A stretch of 64,000 nucleotides of DNA from Flectonema sp. DT1601 (GCA_964019425.1 OZ025860.1:248001-312000), one strand, 5' to 3'; positions 54,055 to 63,685 are shown, counted from the stretch's first letter. Program-made: numbers and translations. The notes: generated by a model from the sequence alone, not told the origin.

Positions 54055-55671
54055 CTAGCGAGAGCCTGCAGCATAGGTGACTAGCAGTTGTTGTAACTCC
54101 GAAACGACTGTTGGTTTTTGTTCGAAAATATTAAAATTCTCACCAGGGTCAACATTATGATCGTAAAGCTCTGTACCAACACATCTATTCCAATTCACTT
54201 CAAATTTATGACCAGCAGTGTTGAAGTCACACCATTTTGTGTATCTGTATTCCGTACCATCCTGAATAGTTGTAATAACAGAATATCCCATGGTACAATT
54301 CCTGTTACTTATAATACAAGCTGACTCTCCTGGTTTGTAGGTATCTTCAATAAAAAGATCATCATGGTGCTTCACATAGTTTCTTGGATATTGACTAAAA
54401 GCAGCTGATTTAAAAGGGGATTTGGGATTGACTGCGAGAGGTACTAAACTAGTGCCTTCAGTGCATGTTGGTACACTGAATGAGGCATTTCCAGAAGGGC
54501 AATCAGAAAGTTTTTCACCAACAGCAGCTTCAACAAGAGTCGGGAATAGATCGGCGTGTTCAGTGTATCGGTCAGTTATTTTTCCTCCATCAGTTATTCC
54601 AGGTATGGAAATCATCATTGGCGCTCGGGTAGCAAATTCAAAGTTTGTGTGTTTGCACCATTCACCATGTTCACCAAGCTGCCATCCATGATCACCAAAC
54701 AATGAAATGACCGTGTTATTCGCATAAGGAGATTCATCTAAAGCATCTAACACCATTCCTAAATACATATCAGTGGCTGACACTGCTGAGTAGTATGCTC
54801 GTCTGAGATTAATAACGTCATCGTTAGGGAGATCAGTTCCTGGAGCTCCAGTCTTGTTTAGTAATGATTGATCAAAATAATTACGTAATTCACCATAACT
54901 TGACCAAGCAATACTTGGCATATCCTTAGGAGGTTGATCATTAGGTGGTAGTGAAATAGAACTCAACGGATAGTACTCTGCCATCTCTTCAGGAAACACA
55001 AATGGGAGATGTGGTTTATGAAATCCAACACCCATAAAGAAATTCTGTTCTGGTTTAAGATTCGTCGTCATATTCTTTAAAGTTTCAACAGCGTGTTGAG
55101 CAATTTGGAAATCAGGAAGCGGGTTTTTCTTTGCTTCTTCTGCACTCACAGCCATCCATGATCTTCCTTTGTTCAGTGTAGTGTTAACTTTTCCTGACCA
55201 TGCTGCCAGGTTAGGAGCATGCCAATACTTGTCATCAGTCCATGAACAGCAGATGTCATCATTTCCACTCGCGTGTCCAGGATGAAAGATTTTACCCATT
55301 CCAACTGTTAAGAAATCCCACTTGTTCTTAAAGTACTCAGGGATAGTTGTGTAGTTAGCAGCAACCTCTCTAAAGTAAGAATACAGATCATAAGTTCTGG
55401 TTCTATCAGGTCTTCTTCCAGTTAGAACACTCGTACGTGTTGGACTACAGACTGCTTGTTGGACGTAGTTTTTTCTCATTAATAAACTCCTTGCTGCTAA
55501 CCTATCAAAGTTTGGTGTGTGTAACTTCGGTGTTATCGATCCCGGAATTGGATTATCTCCCATGCAGTTCATTTCTGGTCGAAGATCATCAACAGCAAAA
55601 AATAAAATATTCTTATTTGCATCCGCAGAAGAGAGAGTCGCTGCGAGAACGGCAGCGCAAAGAATTTTCAT
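54055..55671 (-). CDS. Sulfatase, iduronate-2-sulfatase type
   Basis: A 538-aa secreted or lysosomal sulfatase. A signal peptide (MKILCAAVLAATLSSADA) precedes the mature start NKNILFFAVDDLRPE with the metal-binding Asp pair (28-29). The sulfatase signature CSPTRTSVLTG (75-85) has the Cys converted to formylglycine. GRRPDRTRTYDLYSYFR and LFGDHGWQLGEHGEWCKHTNFE are typical of iduronate-2-sulfatase and related choline-sulfatase-like enzymes; length (about 550) also fits. The natural substrate in this protist is unknown and could be a sulfated polysaccharide from food. The ATG at 55671 is 14 nt after TTTTATTCAAG; the longer frame would spoil the signal peptide. An inverted-repeat element lies just downstream. 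Confidence 0.92.
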   Translation of the reverse strand: MKILCAAVLAATLSSADANKNILFFAVDDLRPEMNCMGDNPIPGSITPKLHTPNFDRLAARSLLMRKNYVQQAVCSPTRTSVLTGRRPDRTRTYDLYSYFREVAANYTTIPEYFKNKWDFLTVGMGKIFHPGHASGNDDICCSWTDDKYWHAPNLAAWSGKVNTTLNKGRSWMAVSAEEAKKNPLPDFQIAQHAVETLKNMTTNLKPEQNFFMGVGFHKPHLPFVFPEEMAEYYPLSSISLPPNDQPPKDMPSIAWSSYGELRNYFDQSLLNKTGAPGTDLPNDDVINLRRAYYSAVSATDMYLGMVLDALDESPYANNTVISLFGDHGWQLGEHGEWCKHTNFEFATRAPMMISIPGITDGGKITDRYTEHADLFPTLVEAAVGEKLSDCPSGNASFSVPTCTEGTSLVPLAVNPKSPFKSAAFSQYPRNYVKHHDDLFIEDTYKPGESACIISNRNCTMGYSVITTIQDGTEYRYTKWCDFNTAGHKFEVNWNRCVGTELYDHNVDPGENFNIFEQKPTVVSELQQLLVTYAAGSR

Positions 55672-56237
55672 ATCTTCAATTGTGTCTTGAATAAAATTAA
55701 CAGAATGAAGAACAGAAAAATACAAAAAACAAAAAACCTTTTTACCCAACTATATCACTGCAATGTGAATGTAGCGCACAAAAACAATGAAAAATGGACA
55801 AACTGAATTCTCAAAACAAGTCCTCCTCACGAAGACTTGCTGCTTGTAAAGCTCAGTGAAAATAGTAGTACAACAACCTGACTATTACATAAGCCCAGCA
55901 GACAGTAAAGCCAACAATCTCAATATAATGTTAACGACAAATAATTAAGAAAAGGACAGAAAAAAAAAAGAACAAACAGAACCAAAACATCTAATCTGAA
56001 ATAATATAAAACAACTGCAGTCATCCTAATGACATCTGTAAATAGTTCAACAACTATCCCCTGAGTACAATATGATAATGTTGTGTATGATAGTCGACAG
56101 TGTTGTCAACAAGCAGAGTCGTGCACATGGAGTGTTGGATGACCGAATATAAGATCTTCAGAAGAAGATAGCAAAATGAACCTTTTACTAATTTGAGTAG
56201 GAAGTTAGTAACGACGCGACACATTAAAAAGTTTATT
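55672..56237. other. Intergenic region
   Basis: A 566-bp gap of mostly unique sequence. A minus-strand frame across 56054-56410 is a shadow of the copine gene's 3' end. No RNA gene was recognised. Confidence 0.5.
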
Positions 56238-58280
56238 TTAAAGAAGATCATCAGGAGGGGTTTCAGGTTGAGCAACAGAACTCGGAATACCAGTTGGACA
56301 GATACGAACTCGACTCGCATTAGCATGAATAGGTTCTGCACCTGACGCATCAAGTGGAGTGCACTGAGTTGTGGGAGACAGAGGGTTAGTATCAGCAAAA
56401 GCCGAACCAAGCAAAGGTTTCTTTAGAGAACTGTTAAGAGGTGGCGTTGCCAAGGCCAGTGTTTCGGAACTACCTTCTGCTCGACTGAACTTGAATGCCT
56501 CAGTTAGTCTATTCTTAAATTTTTGCTTCTTCGAATTCAAATTAGACTTGATATCCTGCAAGTGATTTGGCGACAACCTGTCAGGATTATCCGTGTTCAT
56601 TATTTGTGAAACACCTCTCGTTCGAGTGGGAGGTTTTTTAACAAAATTCGGATCAAACCTCTTATTAGGCAACACAACTTTATTCTGCCTCGCCCAAGTC
56701 GTGAAATGTCTTGGAATTTCTTTTAGACATTCTTTTGCTAACTCCTCAGGATGATTCATGTAGGCTTGGAGAGGAACGAATCCGACAATGTCACGTTTTA
56801 ATCGTCGCTCACCTGGTCTCGACATCATATCAGCTGCATTGTCAAGCATCCTCATCTTTGAAAAGTTATCATGTCCAACACCAACAATTAGAATAGAAAT
56901 AGCGTGTTCTGATGCATCAATTACAGCATCCATGGTCTGTCTCATATCAGATATACCACCATCAGTGATAATAAGAAGGACTTCATAGCACAGATCTCCT
57001 GTTTCAGTCTTCTCTTGCACTCGTGATATACTCTTTCTAATAATTGGTGCCATGTTTGTTGGTTCAACGGGTACAATTTCTTTGAGACAGGTCCAGTAGG
57101 CTTCTGCTATTCCATCTAATCCAGAAACCTCTTCCTGATCGTCAATTAGAGTACATGTGAAGCAATGTGATATTTCACCTGTTGGTAGTCTTGCTCCGAA
57201 TCCGTACATCGGAAATTCTTGATCAGCGTCGTAGTAGCACATGACTTGTCCAACAGCTTCAATCGCAGACATGTAGTCGTTCGTTCTGTTGTCACCTTTT
57301 CGGTAGTGAAGTGATTTCTCGCTGTCAAACGGACGATTGCTTTTCGTGAAATCAATAGCTATTGAAAGATTGATGTCAAAACCACCTCTGACGAAGTCCA
57401 AAAAACTATGACACTCCTCAACTTCGATTGAATCAATCTTTAACAAACCACTATTACTATAATCTGTTATGGTGAGCTTCTTAATGTCGTGGTGTAATTC
57501 ATATTCTTCAAATCCACGAGATAGCATACCTCCCAATGACGTTCTACAACATCCTATATATTGATGTTTGCCACTTATATCCCAACTAAACACTTCTAAT
57601 AAAAGTAAAGCATTGTATTCACCTTTACAAAGACGATCGACTTTGACGTGTAACGGAGACCAACTTGGTGATCGACTTGCAAGAATGTGTTCAGATTTTA
57701 GAATCGGAATTAGTTGTTCATCAACTACTCTTGAGATGGTAACAAAAGGGTTCAGAGTGGTTAAGTTTGTTGAGGGGAGGTTAGAGGCGGATAGTTTCAA
57801 GATTACTTCTTCTTCTATGCTTCCTTTTACTTCGTCGGTTGTTATTTTTATATTTCCTGTCGTATTTTGAAGATTTTCCTCCAAAGGTGATTCACTCCAA
57901 AGTCGTGTTAGCTGAACTGTCATCTCACCAAATTGATTTTGTTCGTTTAGAAATCCAATCTTTTTTACTTCCTCATAAACCTTGACTGTGATGTTTTGAA
58001 CAGCTTCAAAACGGAAATCAATTTCAACTGCCTGACACCAGTTTGGGTTATTTGTTCCGTATCGAGTCTCCGTCCTACCGACTAAGGTATTGGTTCCTTC
58101 TTTTTCTTCATAAATCACCGCAAACGTGTCTTTAAAGGCCAGACTTCTTGCTTCAAATTTCATACTGATGGTGACAGCATCTTTGACTGTTTCTACTTCA
58201 CGGTCTTGAATCATTGCTCTGACCTCATCGAACTCGTCGACATATTGTTCTTCAACTACTCGACTGCGACAACATCCCAT
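56238..58280 (-). CDS. Copine (two C2 domains and a vWA domain)
   Basis: A 680-aa copine. It begins MGCCRSRVVEE, a likely myristoylation and palmitoylation site. Two C2 domains follow (about 30-150 and 160-290), then a von Willebrand A-type copine domain (about 300-510) with FDINLSIAIDFTKSNRPF carrying a MIDAS-like DFTxS and the family signature FPMYGFGARLPTG, and LLIITDGGISD. Copines bind acidic membranes in a calcium-dependent way and recruit partner proteins. The C-terminal 140 residues are basic and Ser/Pro-rich, longer than in animal copines. The acceptor ATTAAGCAAACAG lies 10 nt before the ATG. Confidence 0.93.
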   Translation of the reverse strand: MGCCRSRVVEEQYVDEFDEVRAMIQDREVETVKDAVTISMKFEARSLAFKDTFAVIYEEKEGTNTLVGRTETRYGTNNPNWCQAVEIDFRFEAVQNITVKVYEEVKKIGFLNEQNQFGEMTVQLTRLWSESPLEENLQNTTGNIKITTDEVKGSIEEEVILKLSASNLPSTNLTTLNPFVTISRVVDEQLIPILKSEHILASRSPSWSPLHVKVDRLCKGEYNALLLLEVFSWDISGKHQYIGCCRTSLGGMLSRGFEEYELHHDIKKLTITDYSNSGLLKIDSIEVEECHSFLDFVRGGFDINLSIAIDFTKSNRPFDSEKSLHYRKGDNRTNDYMSAIEAVGQVMCYYDADQEFPMYGFGARLPTGEISHCFTCTLIDDQEEVSGLDGIAEAYWTCLKEIVPVEPTNMAPIIRKSISRVQEKTETGDLCYEVLLIITDGGISDMRQTMDAVIDASEHAISILIVGVGHDNFSKMRMLDNAADMMSRPGERRLKRDIVGFVPLQAYMNHPEELAKECLKEIPRHFTTWARQNKVVLPNKRFDPNFVKKPPTRTRGVSQIMNTDNPDRLSPNHLQDIKSNLNSKKQKFKNRLTEAFKFSRAEGSSETLALATPPLNSSLKKPLLGSAFADTNPLSPTTQCTPLDASGAEPIHANASRVRICPTGIPSSVAQPETPPDDLL

Positions 58281-58611
58281 TTCTTGGATGCTGTTTGCTT
58301 AATGAATAAACTAAATTAAATTAAATAGGACTGATTGACTCAACGCATAAAGTATCTTGCCTGTTGTATTGATGAAATGAACGATGAAAACCAACATTAT
58401 GTGATGATATCATGTGCGATAAACCAACATAGAGTCTCGATAAACCAAAACATAACAAAAAAAAAAAACTTTACAAGAGATACAAGGTGTGAGATAAATT
58501 AGAAACCTCTCTCACCACAAACATTATTGACTGCGGGACATATAAAAAAAAAAAAAAGGACAAAAAATAAATTTATAAAAAAAGTTTTTTTTTTTTTTCT
58601 GTGAAAAAAAC
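58281..58611. other. Intergenic spacer
   Basis: A 331-bp gap with A-runs near 58456 and 58541 and a T-run near 58585. Nothing else was recognised. Confidence 0.5.
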
Positions 58612-60453
58612 TCAACTAGTAACAACAATGTGATAACTAAACTGACTCCTCGGGAAGTCTTTAAATACTGATTGCTGATCGGAATAGACCTTTGGCTCTT
58701 CTGGATAATATCCACAAGGATCAGAAAGAGTGAATTCTCCACTAGCAGAATCACAGATGATGAAGAAGAAATGCATTATCTTTTGCTGACTAAGAGATGG
58801 GCGATATAAAACTAACGCTTCTGGTGTTGTCTTTAACTCATCCCAAGATTCTAACGACTTCATTGGAACGAGTGATTTCCCAGTTGGGTTGAGAGTAAGT
58901 TCCGTAGATGAGATGAATTCATGTAACTCATAGAACCCTTCAGGGTTTAGTTCTTTAGAACATTGAGGTGTTGTTTTGAAGATTTCTGCCAATCCACAGA
59001 TAGTCAGTCGAGCTGACTTCAGAAACAACGCCGTTGGATCTTCTTCTTCAGTAATTTCAATTTTATCTTCCGGATACGTCTGATCTTCTTCTTGTTGTTC
59101 AGATTCTTGATTTGGTTCTTCTTGTGTTTCAGTTTGTAGTTCATTGGAATCTTCAGGCTTGTCTTGCTGATCATTGTCATCATCTTTTCCTTCACCATCA
59201 CCAGCAACAGGTTGTTTTGTCGCATCCTTTGGAGGTAGTTTTAAAAGAGAAACTTTTGAATAAGTGTGTAATTCACTAATCATGAGGAATAACTTTTCTA
59301 AGTCTTTGACTTTTTTTATACCCGCGGCTGCCCATTCTTGTGATCCCCAACGATATAGTATCCTTCCTGTCAGTTTATGATGATAAACCCACTCACGTAA
59401 ACTCCATCCAGGAAAGTGTGACGACTCTCTGTTGACAACTTTAAACTTTGCCATCCATCTGTGGACTTGATCAGAATCAAGTCGAAGGGGACCACATTTC
59501 TTGCTGTCAGTTTCTTCATTGTCTTTCTGTGACGGGTATTGGATCATCAAATCTTTTATTTCTTTTGCGGCAGCACGTTGTTCTCTGGAAGTAACCCAGA
59601 AACTACTCATATAAGCAATCTCCCAAATAGAGATTGTTGAGTCACCTTCTTGCGTGAGTTTCTGACGTATGTTTGCCTTCTTCTCCAATAAGAACTTTAC
59701 TGCTGGGAGTTTCAAAGAAGCGACTGCAAACATCAAAGGAGTGGCGCTGTGAAGACGGATTCCGGTAGTTCGAAAGTCAGGAAACGGTTTCAAATGAATA
59801 CCTTTACATGGTTGAGTGTTTATAAAGACCAACCCCTCACAGAATTCCTGAAGGTATCCAAACTTATTAATATCAACTCCGTTATTATGAGGTGAGTACA
59901 TCGCTGAATCTAGTCGGTCTCCGAATTTCGGTTTTTCTTTTCTCAATTTCATCTTTGCTTTGTAGTCTCTGTTATAGTTGCGATGGTATCCACAATCAAC
60001 TTTACGTGTTCTATTCCAGTCTGATGACGGTTCCCATTTTGGTTCTTCTTCATCTTCTCCTTCTTTGTCGTCTGTTATACGAGAAGATGACTTCATAGCA
60101 CTCTTTGGTTTGTCGTCATGTCCGAATTGAAGGATCCCAATCAAGCCTTCCATGTCACCTTCCCAGGAAGCATCCCATATGCTGAGCATTGATCTTTGTG
60201 AGCCGCTTCCTAAGTGTCGAAGTTCTGGACTGGTGTAGCCACCAACACTTTTGCTGATTCCTCTGCCTCTTATTTTCTCGAGTGTGTCATGTGCTGGAGT
60301 CTTTCTTTGTAATGTACTCTTTCTTGGACTGACTGACTCAGAAACTCTTGTTCTTCTATCAGGAGTTTGCATCTCTACATTGGAAGGTGTGTCAGCTCTG
60401 GGTGAGCCAGCTACTGCTGATGGTGATGCGGGCTCAGCAAACTGAGTCTTCAT
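58612..60453 (-). CDS. Ankyrin-repeat protein with SAM-like domain
   Basis: A 613-aa protein. The first 95 residues are Ser/Pro-rich. An ankyrin-like unit HSATPLMFAVASLKLPAVKF lies near residue 240, followed by a second, weaker helix pair. A SAM-like helical domain begins at about 335 (LDSDQVHRWMAKF) and includes WSLREWVYHHKLTGRILYRW. A long acidic Gln/Glu/Asp stretch covers about 430-490. The C-terminus is compact and may form a small beta-rich domain. SAM and ankyrin modules mediate protein assembly; no enzyme is visible. The first ATG (60453) is 30 nt after CATCTCATCAG; the extra upstream codons begin with GTG and are not used. Confidence 0.75.
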   Translation of the reverse strand: MKTQFAEPASPSAVAGSPRADTPSNVEMQTPDRRTRVSESVSPRKSTLQRKTPAHDTLEKIRGRGISKSVGGYTSPELRHLGSGSQRSMLSIWDASWEGDMEGLIGILQFGHDDKPKSAMKSSSRITDDKEGEDEEEPKWEPSSDWNRTRKVDCGYHRNYNRDYKAKMKLRKEKPKFGDRLDSAMYSPHNNGVDINKFGYLQEFCEGLVFINTQPCKGIHLKPFPDFRTTGIRLHSATPLMFAVASLKLPAVKFLLEKKANIRQKLTQEGDSTISIWEIAYMSSFWVTSREQRAAAKEIKDLMIQYPSQKDNEETDSKKCGPLRLDSDQVHRWMAKFKVVNRESSHFPGWSLREWVYHHKLTGRILYRWGSQEWAAAGIKKVKDLEKLFLMISELHTYSKVSLLKLPPKDATKQPVAGDGEGKDDDNDQQDKPEDSNELQTETQEEPNQESEQQEEDQTYPEDKIEITEEEDPTALFLKSARLTICGLAEIFKTTPQCSKELNPEGFYELHEFISSTELTLNPTGKSLVPMKSLESWDELKTTPEALVLYRPSLSQQKIMHFFFIICDSASGEFTLSDPCGYYPEEPKVYSDQQSVFKDFPRSQFSYHIVVTS

Positions 60454-60930
60454 GTTTACGTCCCCAGACACGATTATGTTGTACTGATGAGATGAATAAT
60501 TATATTATTTAGAGTGTTCTTAATGAAGAGTAATAACGTAACTCATGTCTGTTTATAAGAAAACCACTTTAACTATATTAAAAATATCTAGGTCGTGTTT
60601 TTCCCAATGAAGATTGAAGCAAGGTCAGCAGCGAGGATTTCTTTTTTTTTTCATTTGGTACTTTTTTTTATCTTTTTTTTTTTTCAATTGCACTTTTTCT
60701 TTCTTTCTTTATTTTTTTTTTTTTTTCCCCCTCTTTTTTTATGTTTTTTTTTTAAATGAAGTTTGAAAGAATTCTTTTTTTTTTTTTTTCTGACTTTAAC
60801 TGAGAATAAAAAAAAAAAAAAAAAATAAAAAAAACGTAAAAAACAGATGAATACCGCATGTGAGTCAATTAGTAAGTCTTCAGAGGTATTATTTGCTAAT
60901 ACCTTATCATGCTAATAAAAATTATATTTA
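60454..60930. other. Intergenic spacer with T-runs
   Basis: A 477-bp gap. T-runs occur at 60640-60680, 60711-60726 and 60776-60790, and an A-run at 60809-60833. No gene was recognised. Confidence 0.5.
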
Positions 60931-61722
60931 TCAGCATAAATTAATTTTTAATTTTTCGTGCGAATCAATAGGAAGAGTTTGAGCTAATTTGTCAGGATCG
61001 TTGTACAACTTTAATGGACTTGATTCTGGTGTGTGTGCTGCTGCCATTTCTGAATTTGCCATATCTGAAATTTGTTGCTTTCTTGTGATGAGTTCTAGAG
61101 AGACCTCGTCAGATCCGAACTCATGAAACCAGCGAACATCTTTGACGATAACCTGAACTCGATCCACTCTAATAAACTGACGAAGTAACACAAACCAACA
61201 TGTCGGCATGCATCGGAATTTTAACGATAGTTTCGATGTACCACAGTCATCCAAATCATCTTCAAATAAATCTGAAGCAGTGAAATGAAGAATCGGTTGA
61301 GTCGTATCTTGCAAGAGACCCATATCAATGTGACCTCCTTCTTTTATTTCCTGATCTGACACTAATCCGGTATATTTTTGAACATCGTAGGTCCAGTGTA
61401 GACCAGTGTAGAAAGTTTTTACTCCTTTTTTTTTTTTCCAAGTGTCATGGTACATACACTTAACATCATTTTCAGCTTCCTCCTCGGAAACCTTCGCTGC
61501 TTTGATCGCATCAAAGGCGTTGAAGTGAAATTTTACACCTAACTCTTTTGATTCAATTTTTAAATAGCAATCTTCGAAAAGTTGATCAGGCAAATGAGAC
61601 ACTTCCAACTCACTGCAGATTTCGTCATCTCTCGCAGTAGTTTGAATTAACGTCTTTCTCTTACTCTCGAAAACCCATCCCATGCGAGAGGTGTTCTCAA
61701 CGGTATCGAGATCCGCACTCAT
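60931..61722 (-). CDS. TIPRL: TIP41-like protein (TIPRL), PP2A-phosphatase regulator
   Basis: A 263-aa member of the TIP41 family. Conserved segments are LPDQLFEDCYLKIE, GVKFHFNAFDAIKA, HWTYDVQKYTGL, LFEDDLDDCGTSKLSLKFRC and MPTCWFVLLRQFIRVD, all matching the TIPRL core. Tip41 binds catalytic subunits of PP2A-type phosphatases and Tap42/alpha4 and works in TOR signalling in yeast and animals. Length agrees with family members (270-350 aa). It acts in the cytosol. The acceptor TTATTTTATAG lies 12 nt before the ATG. Confidence 0.92.
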   Translation of the reverse strand: MSADLDTVENTSRMGWVFESKRKTLIQTTARDDEICSELEVSHLPDQLFEDCYLKIESKELGVKFHFNAFDAIKAAKVSEEEAENDVKCMYHDTWKKKKGVKTFYTGLHWTYDVQKYTGLVSDQEIKEGGHIDMGLLQDTTQPILHFTASDLFEDDLDDCGTSKLSLKFRCMPTCWFVLLRQFIRVDRVQVIVKDVRWFHEFGSDEVSLELITRKQQISDMANSEMAAAHTPESSPLKLYNDPDKLAQTLPIDSHEKLKINLC

Positions 61723-62031
61723 ATCGTCTTTCTTCTATAAAACGAATAATAATAATTAAAAAAAAAACATACCAAACAACTCAAACCAATTTATAATAAT
61801 AAAAAATAAAAAGTAAATTAGTACAATAACAATAATAAAAGGTGGATAGGATTCTATAGTTAAAAAAATTAAAAAAAAAAATACAATAAAAAATGCTTTC
61901 CCAGGTACATCTTGTGCAATACGATACTAATAATAAGACCGGAAAGAGGTCTAGTTTAAGGAAAACCTTTTTCTTATATTTCGTTGATCGCAGACATCAT
62001 GACCATAACAAAATATCATTCTGAATAGTTC
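61723..62031. other. Intergenic spacer
   Basis: A 309-bp AT-rich gap with the acceptor of the TIPRL gene. Nothing else was recognised. Confidence 0.5.
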
Positions 62032-62688
62032 TCAATCATAAACGTTACTTGGTAATAAAACATCAGTATTACCGCTCATGGCAATTCGTTGAGCTCTACC
62101 TCTGCGATACCGTCTTGTTAGAGTACAGATGGTTGACAGCCAGATATCAAATTTCTGTTTGCTCGGTGTCGATAACATAATCCTGTATGCTACTGTGTTT
62201 ATAATAATTGCATGAAATACCTGTTGAGATTGCTTTCCAGGTACGGCTTGTAAGATTTGCTCAGTCTCAATAAAAGCTGTATTTTGAAGAGACAAATATG
62301 ATGAAAAGAATCGATCGTGATCATCACTTTTTGCCCAAAACAGCCTCCAACCTTTTCTGTCTAGCCAAAACCATCGTCTATGAGGTTTCTCTTCAGCATT
62401 GAATGACCATTTATAAAACCAATCACCTTCGAACATATATTTCAATCCACGTTCTAATTTTGTTCTTTGTTGAGCTCTTCTTGCTGCAGTTTCTTCTTCT
62501 GGAGCTTTTCTTTTTATGAAATCACTTGGCTCAGGTCGTGATATCCATCCTGATATCGGGTTTACATAGTTGCTGTTATTTTTACTCAAATCTCTACTTC
62601 CATCATCCCTATAAGATGGAGTGTCTAAAAGACCCTTACCTTCCCACACGGGTGAGTTCACTGGCTGCGACAATGAAGTCACTGGCAT
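62032..62688 (-). CDS. PH-domain protein
   Basis: A 218-aa protein whose residues of about 85-195 form a pleckstrin-homology domain: FEGDWFYKWSFNAEEKPHRR, then WFWLDRKGWRLFWAKSD, and a C-terminal amphipathic helix FDIWLSTICTLTRRYRRG containing the conserved Trp. The Tyr-Lys-Trp entry and HRRWFWLD strand recall Mcp5/Num1-type PH domains that bind phosphoinositides at the cell cortex. The N-terminal 80 residues are disordered. The first ATG (62688), 19 nt after TTTAATATTTAG, is used; an upstream TTG is not. It is the most upstream gene seen; the snoRNA array follows upstream of it. Confidence 0.8.
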   Translation of the reverse strand: MPVTSLSQPVNSPVWEGKGLLDTPSYRDDGSRDLSKNNSNYVNPISGWISRPEPSDFIKRKAPEEETAARRAQQRTKLERGLKYMFEGDWFYKWSFNAEEKPHRRWFWLDRKGWRLFWAKSDDHDRFFSSYLSLQNTAFIETEQILQAVPGKQSQQVFHAIIINTVAYRIMLSTPSKQKFDIWLSTICTLTRRYRRGRAQRIAMSGNTDVLLPSNVYD

Positions 62689-62826
62689 ATTAAGCAACCT
62701 TTCGTTCCTAAATATTAAAAGGATTTATTTAATTTTATTAGTACATTACTTTATAAAATATTCACTTCCTTAATGTTTTTAGAGAAATTCAAATTTTATA
62801 CTTGTACGGAGAACTCTATAACTTAA

Positions 62827-62905
62827 TCAGAGAGCCAATAGTAAAACAATATCTTCAATAGCTGATAGCTTCTGAACAGGTCTGTGAAGAGGTAGATATC
62901 ATCAT
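62827..62905 (-). ncRNA. C/D box snoRNA, type 1, copy 1
   Basis: C box ATGATGA (62899-62905) and D box CTGA (62827-62830), 79 nt between outer box edges. The flanks can pair as a terminal stem (ACTTAA against TTAAGT) with one bulged A. A C'-like TGAAGAT lies inside. The guide before the D box (ACTATTGGCTCT) can pair with the conserved LSU rRNA segment GGAGCCAAUGG near its 3' end, using two G-U pairs. Confidence 0.72.
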
Positions 62906-62961
62906 TTTAAGTCCTTCAGTGTGAAGAGTGAGGAACACAAGAACAGGAAGAATAACAGCAG

Positions 62962-63036
62962 TCAGTAGACCATCGTGAAACGTACCAAAGTTAAATCAAG
63001 GTCGATCATAGAGCTGGGTTAGTATTGTGTCATCAT
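62962..63036 (-). ncRNA. C/D box snoRNA, type 2, copy 1 (double guide for LSU rRNA)
   Basis: C box ATGATGA (63030-63036) and D box CTGA (62962-62965), 75 nt. The D guide GTTTCACGATGGTCTA pairs with the universal LSU rRNA segment UAGACCGUCGUGAGAC with two G-U pairs. A second guide, AACCCAGCTC before an ATGA box, pairs perfectly with GAGCUGGGUU, which directly precedes that segment in LSU rRNA. It would direct 2'-O-methylation of two nearby nucleotides close to the peptidyl-transferase centre. The terminal stem is weak. Confidence 0.8.
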
Positions 63037-63086
63037 GCAAGAAGGGAAGGAGATCTATCGATTACTCAACAGACTACAGAACTCAA

Positions 63087-63165
63087 TCAGAGAGCCAATA
63101 GTAAAACAATATCTTCAATAGCTGATAGCTTCTGAACAGGTCTGTGAAGAGGTAGATATCATCAT
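63087..63165 (-). ncRNA. C/D box snoRNA, type 1, copy 2
   Basis: Same boxes and guide as copy 1. The terminal stem here is ACTTAA against TTGAGT, so one pair changes from U-A to U-G and pairing is kept. Confidence 0.72.
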
Positions 63166-63221
63166 TTTAAGTCCTTCAGCGTGAAGAGTGAGGAACACAA
63201 GAACAAGAAGAATAACAGCAG

Positions 63222-63296
63222 TCAGTAGACCATCGTGAAACGTACCAAAGTTAAATCAGGGTCGATCATAGAGCTGGGTTAGTATTGTGTCATCAT
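63222..63296 (-). ncRNA. C/D box snoRNA, type 2, copy 2
   Basis: Boxes and both guides are identical to copy 1; one internal base differs outside them. Confidence 0.8.
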
Positions 63297-63346
63297 GCAA
63301 GAAGGGAAGGAGATCTATCGATTACTCAACGGACTACAGAACTCAA

Positions 63347-63425
63347 TCAGAGAGCCAATAGTAAAACAATATCTTCAATAGCTGATAGCTTCTGAACAGG
63401 TCTGTGAAGAGGTAGATATCATCAT
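63347..63425 (-). ncRNA. C/D box snoRNA, type 1, copy 3
   Basis: Identical in boxes and guide to the preceding copies. Confidence 0.72.
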
Positions 63426-63481
63426 TTTAAGTCCTTCAGTGTGAAGAGTGAGGAACACAAGAACAGGAGGAATAACAGCAG

Positions 63482-63556
63482 TCAGTAGACCATCGTGAAA
63501 CGTACCAAAGTTAAATCAGGGTCGATCATAGAGCTGGGTTAGTATTGTGTCATCAT
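63482..63556 (-). ncRNA. C/D box snoRNA, type 2, copy 3
   Basis: Identical in boxes and guides to the preceding copies. Confidence 0.8.
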
Positions 63557-63606
63557 GCAAGAAGGGAAGGATATCTATCGATTACTCAACGGACTACAGA
63601 ACTCAA

Positions 63607-63685
63607 TCAGAGAGCCAATAGTAAAACAATATCTTCAATAGCTGATAGCTTCTGAACAGGTCTGTGAAGAGGTAGATATCATCAT
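63607..63685 (-). ncRNA. C/D box snoRNA, type 1, copy 4
   Basis: Identical in boxes and guide to the preceding copies. Confidence 0.72.
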
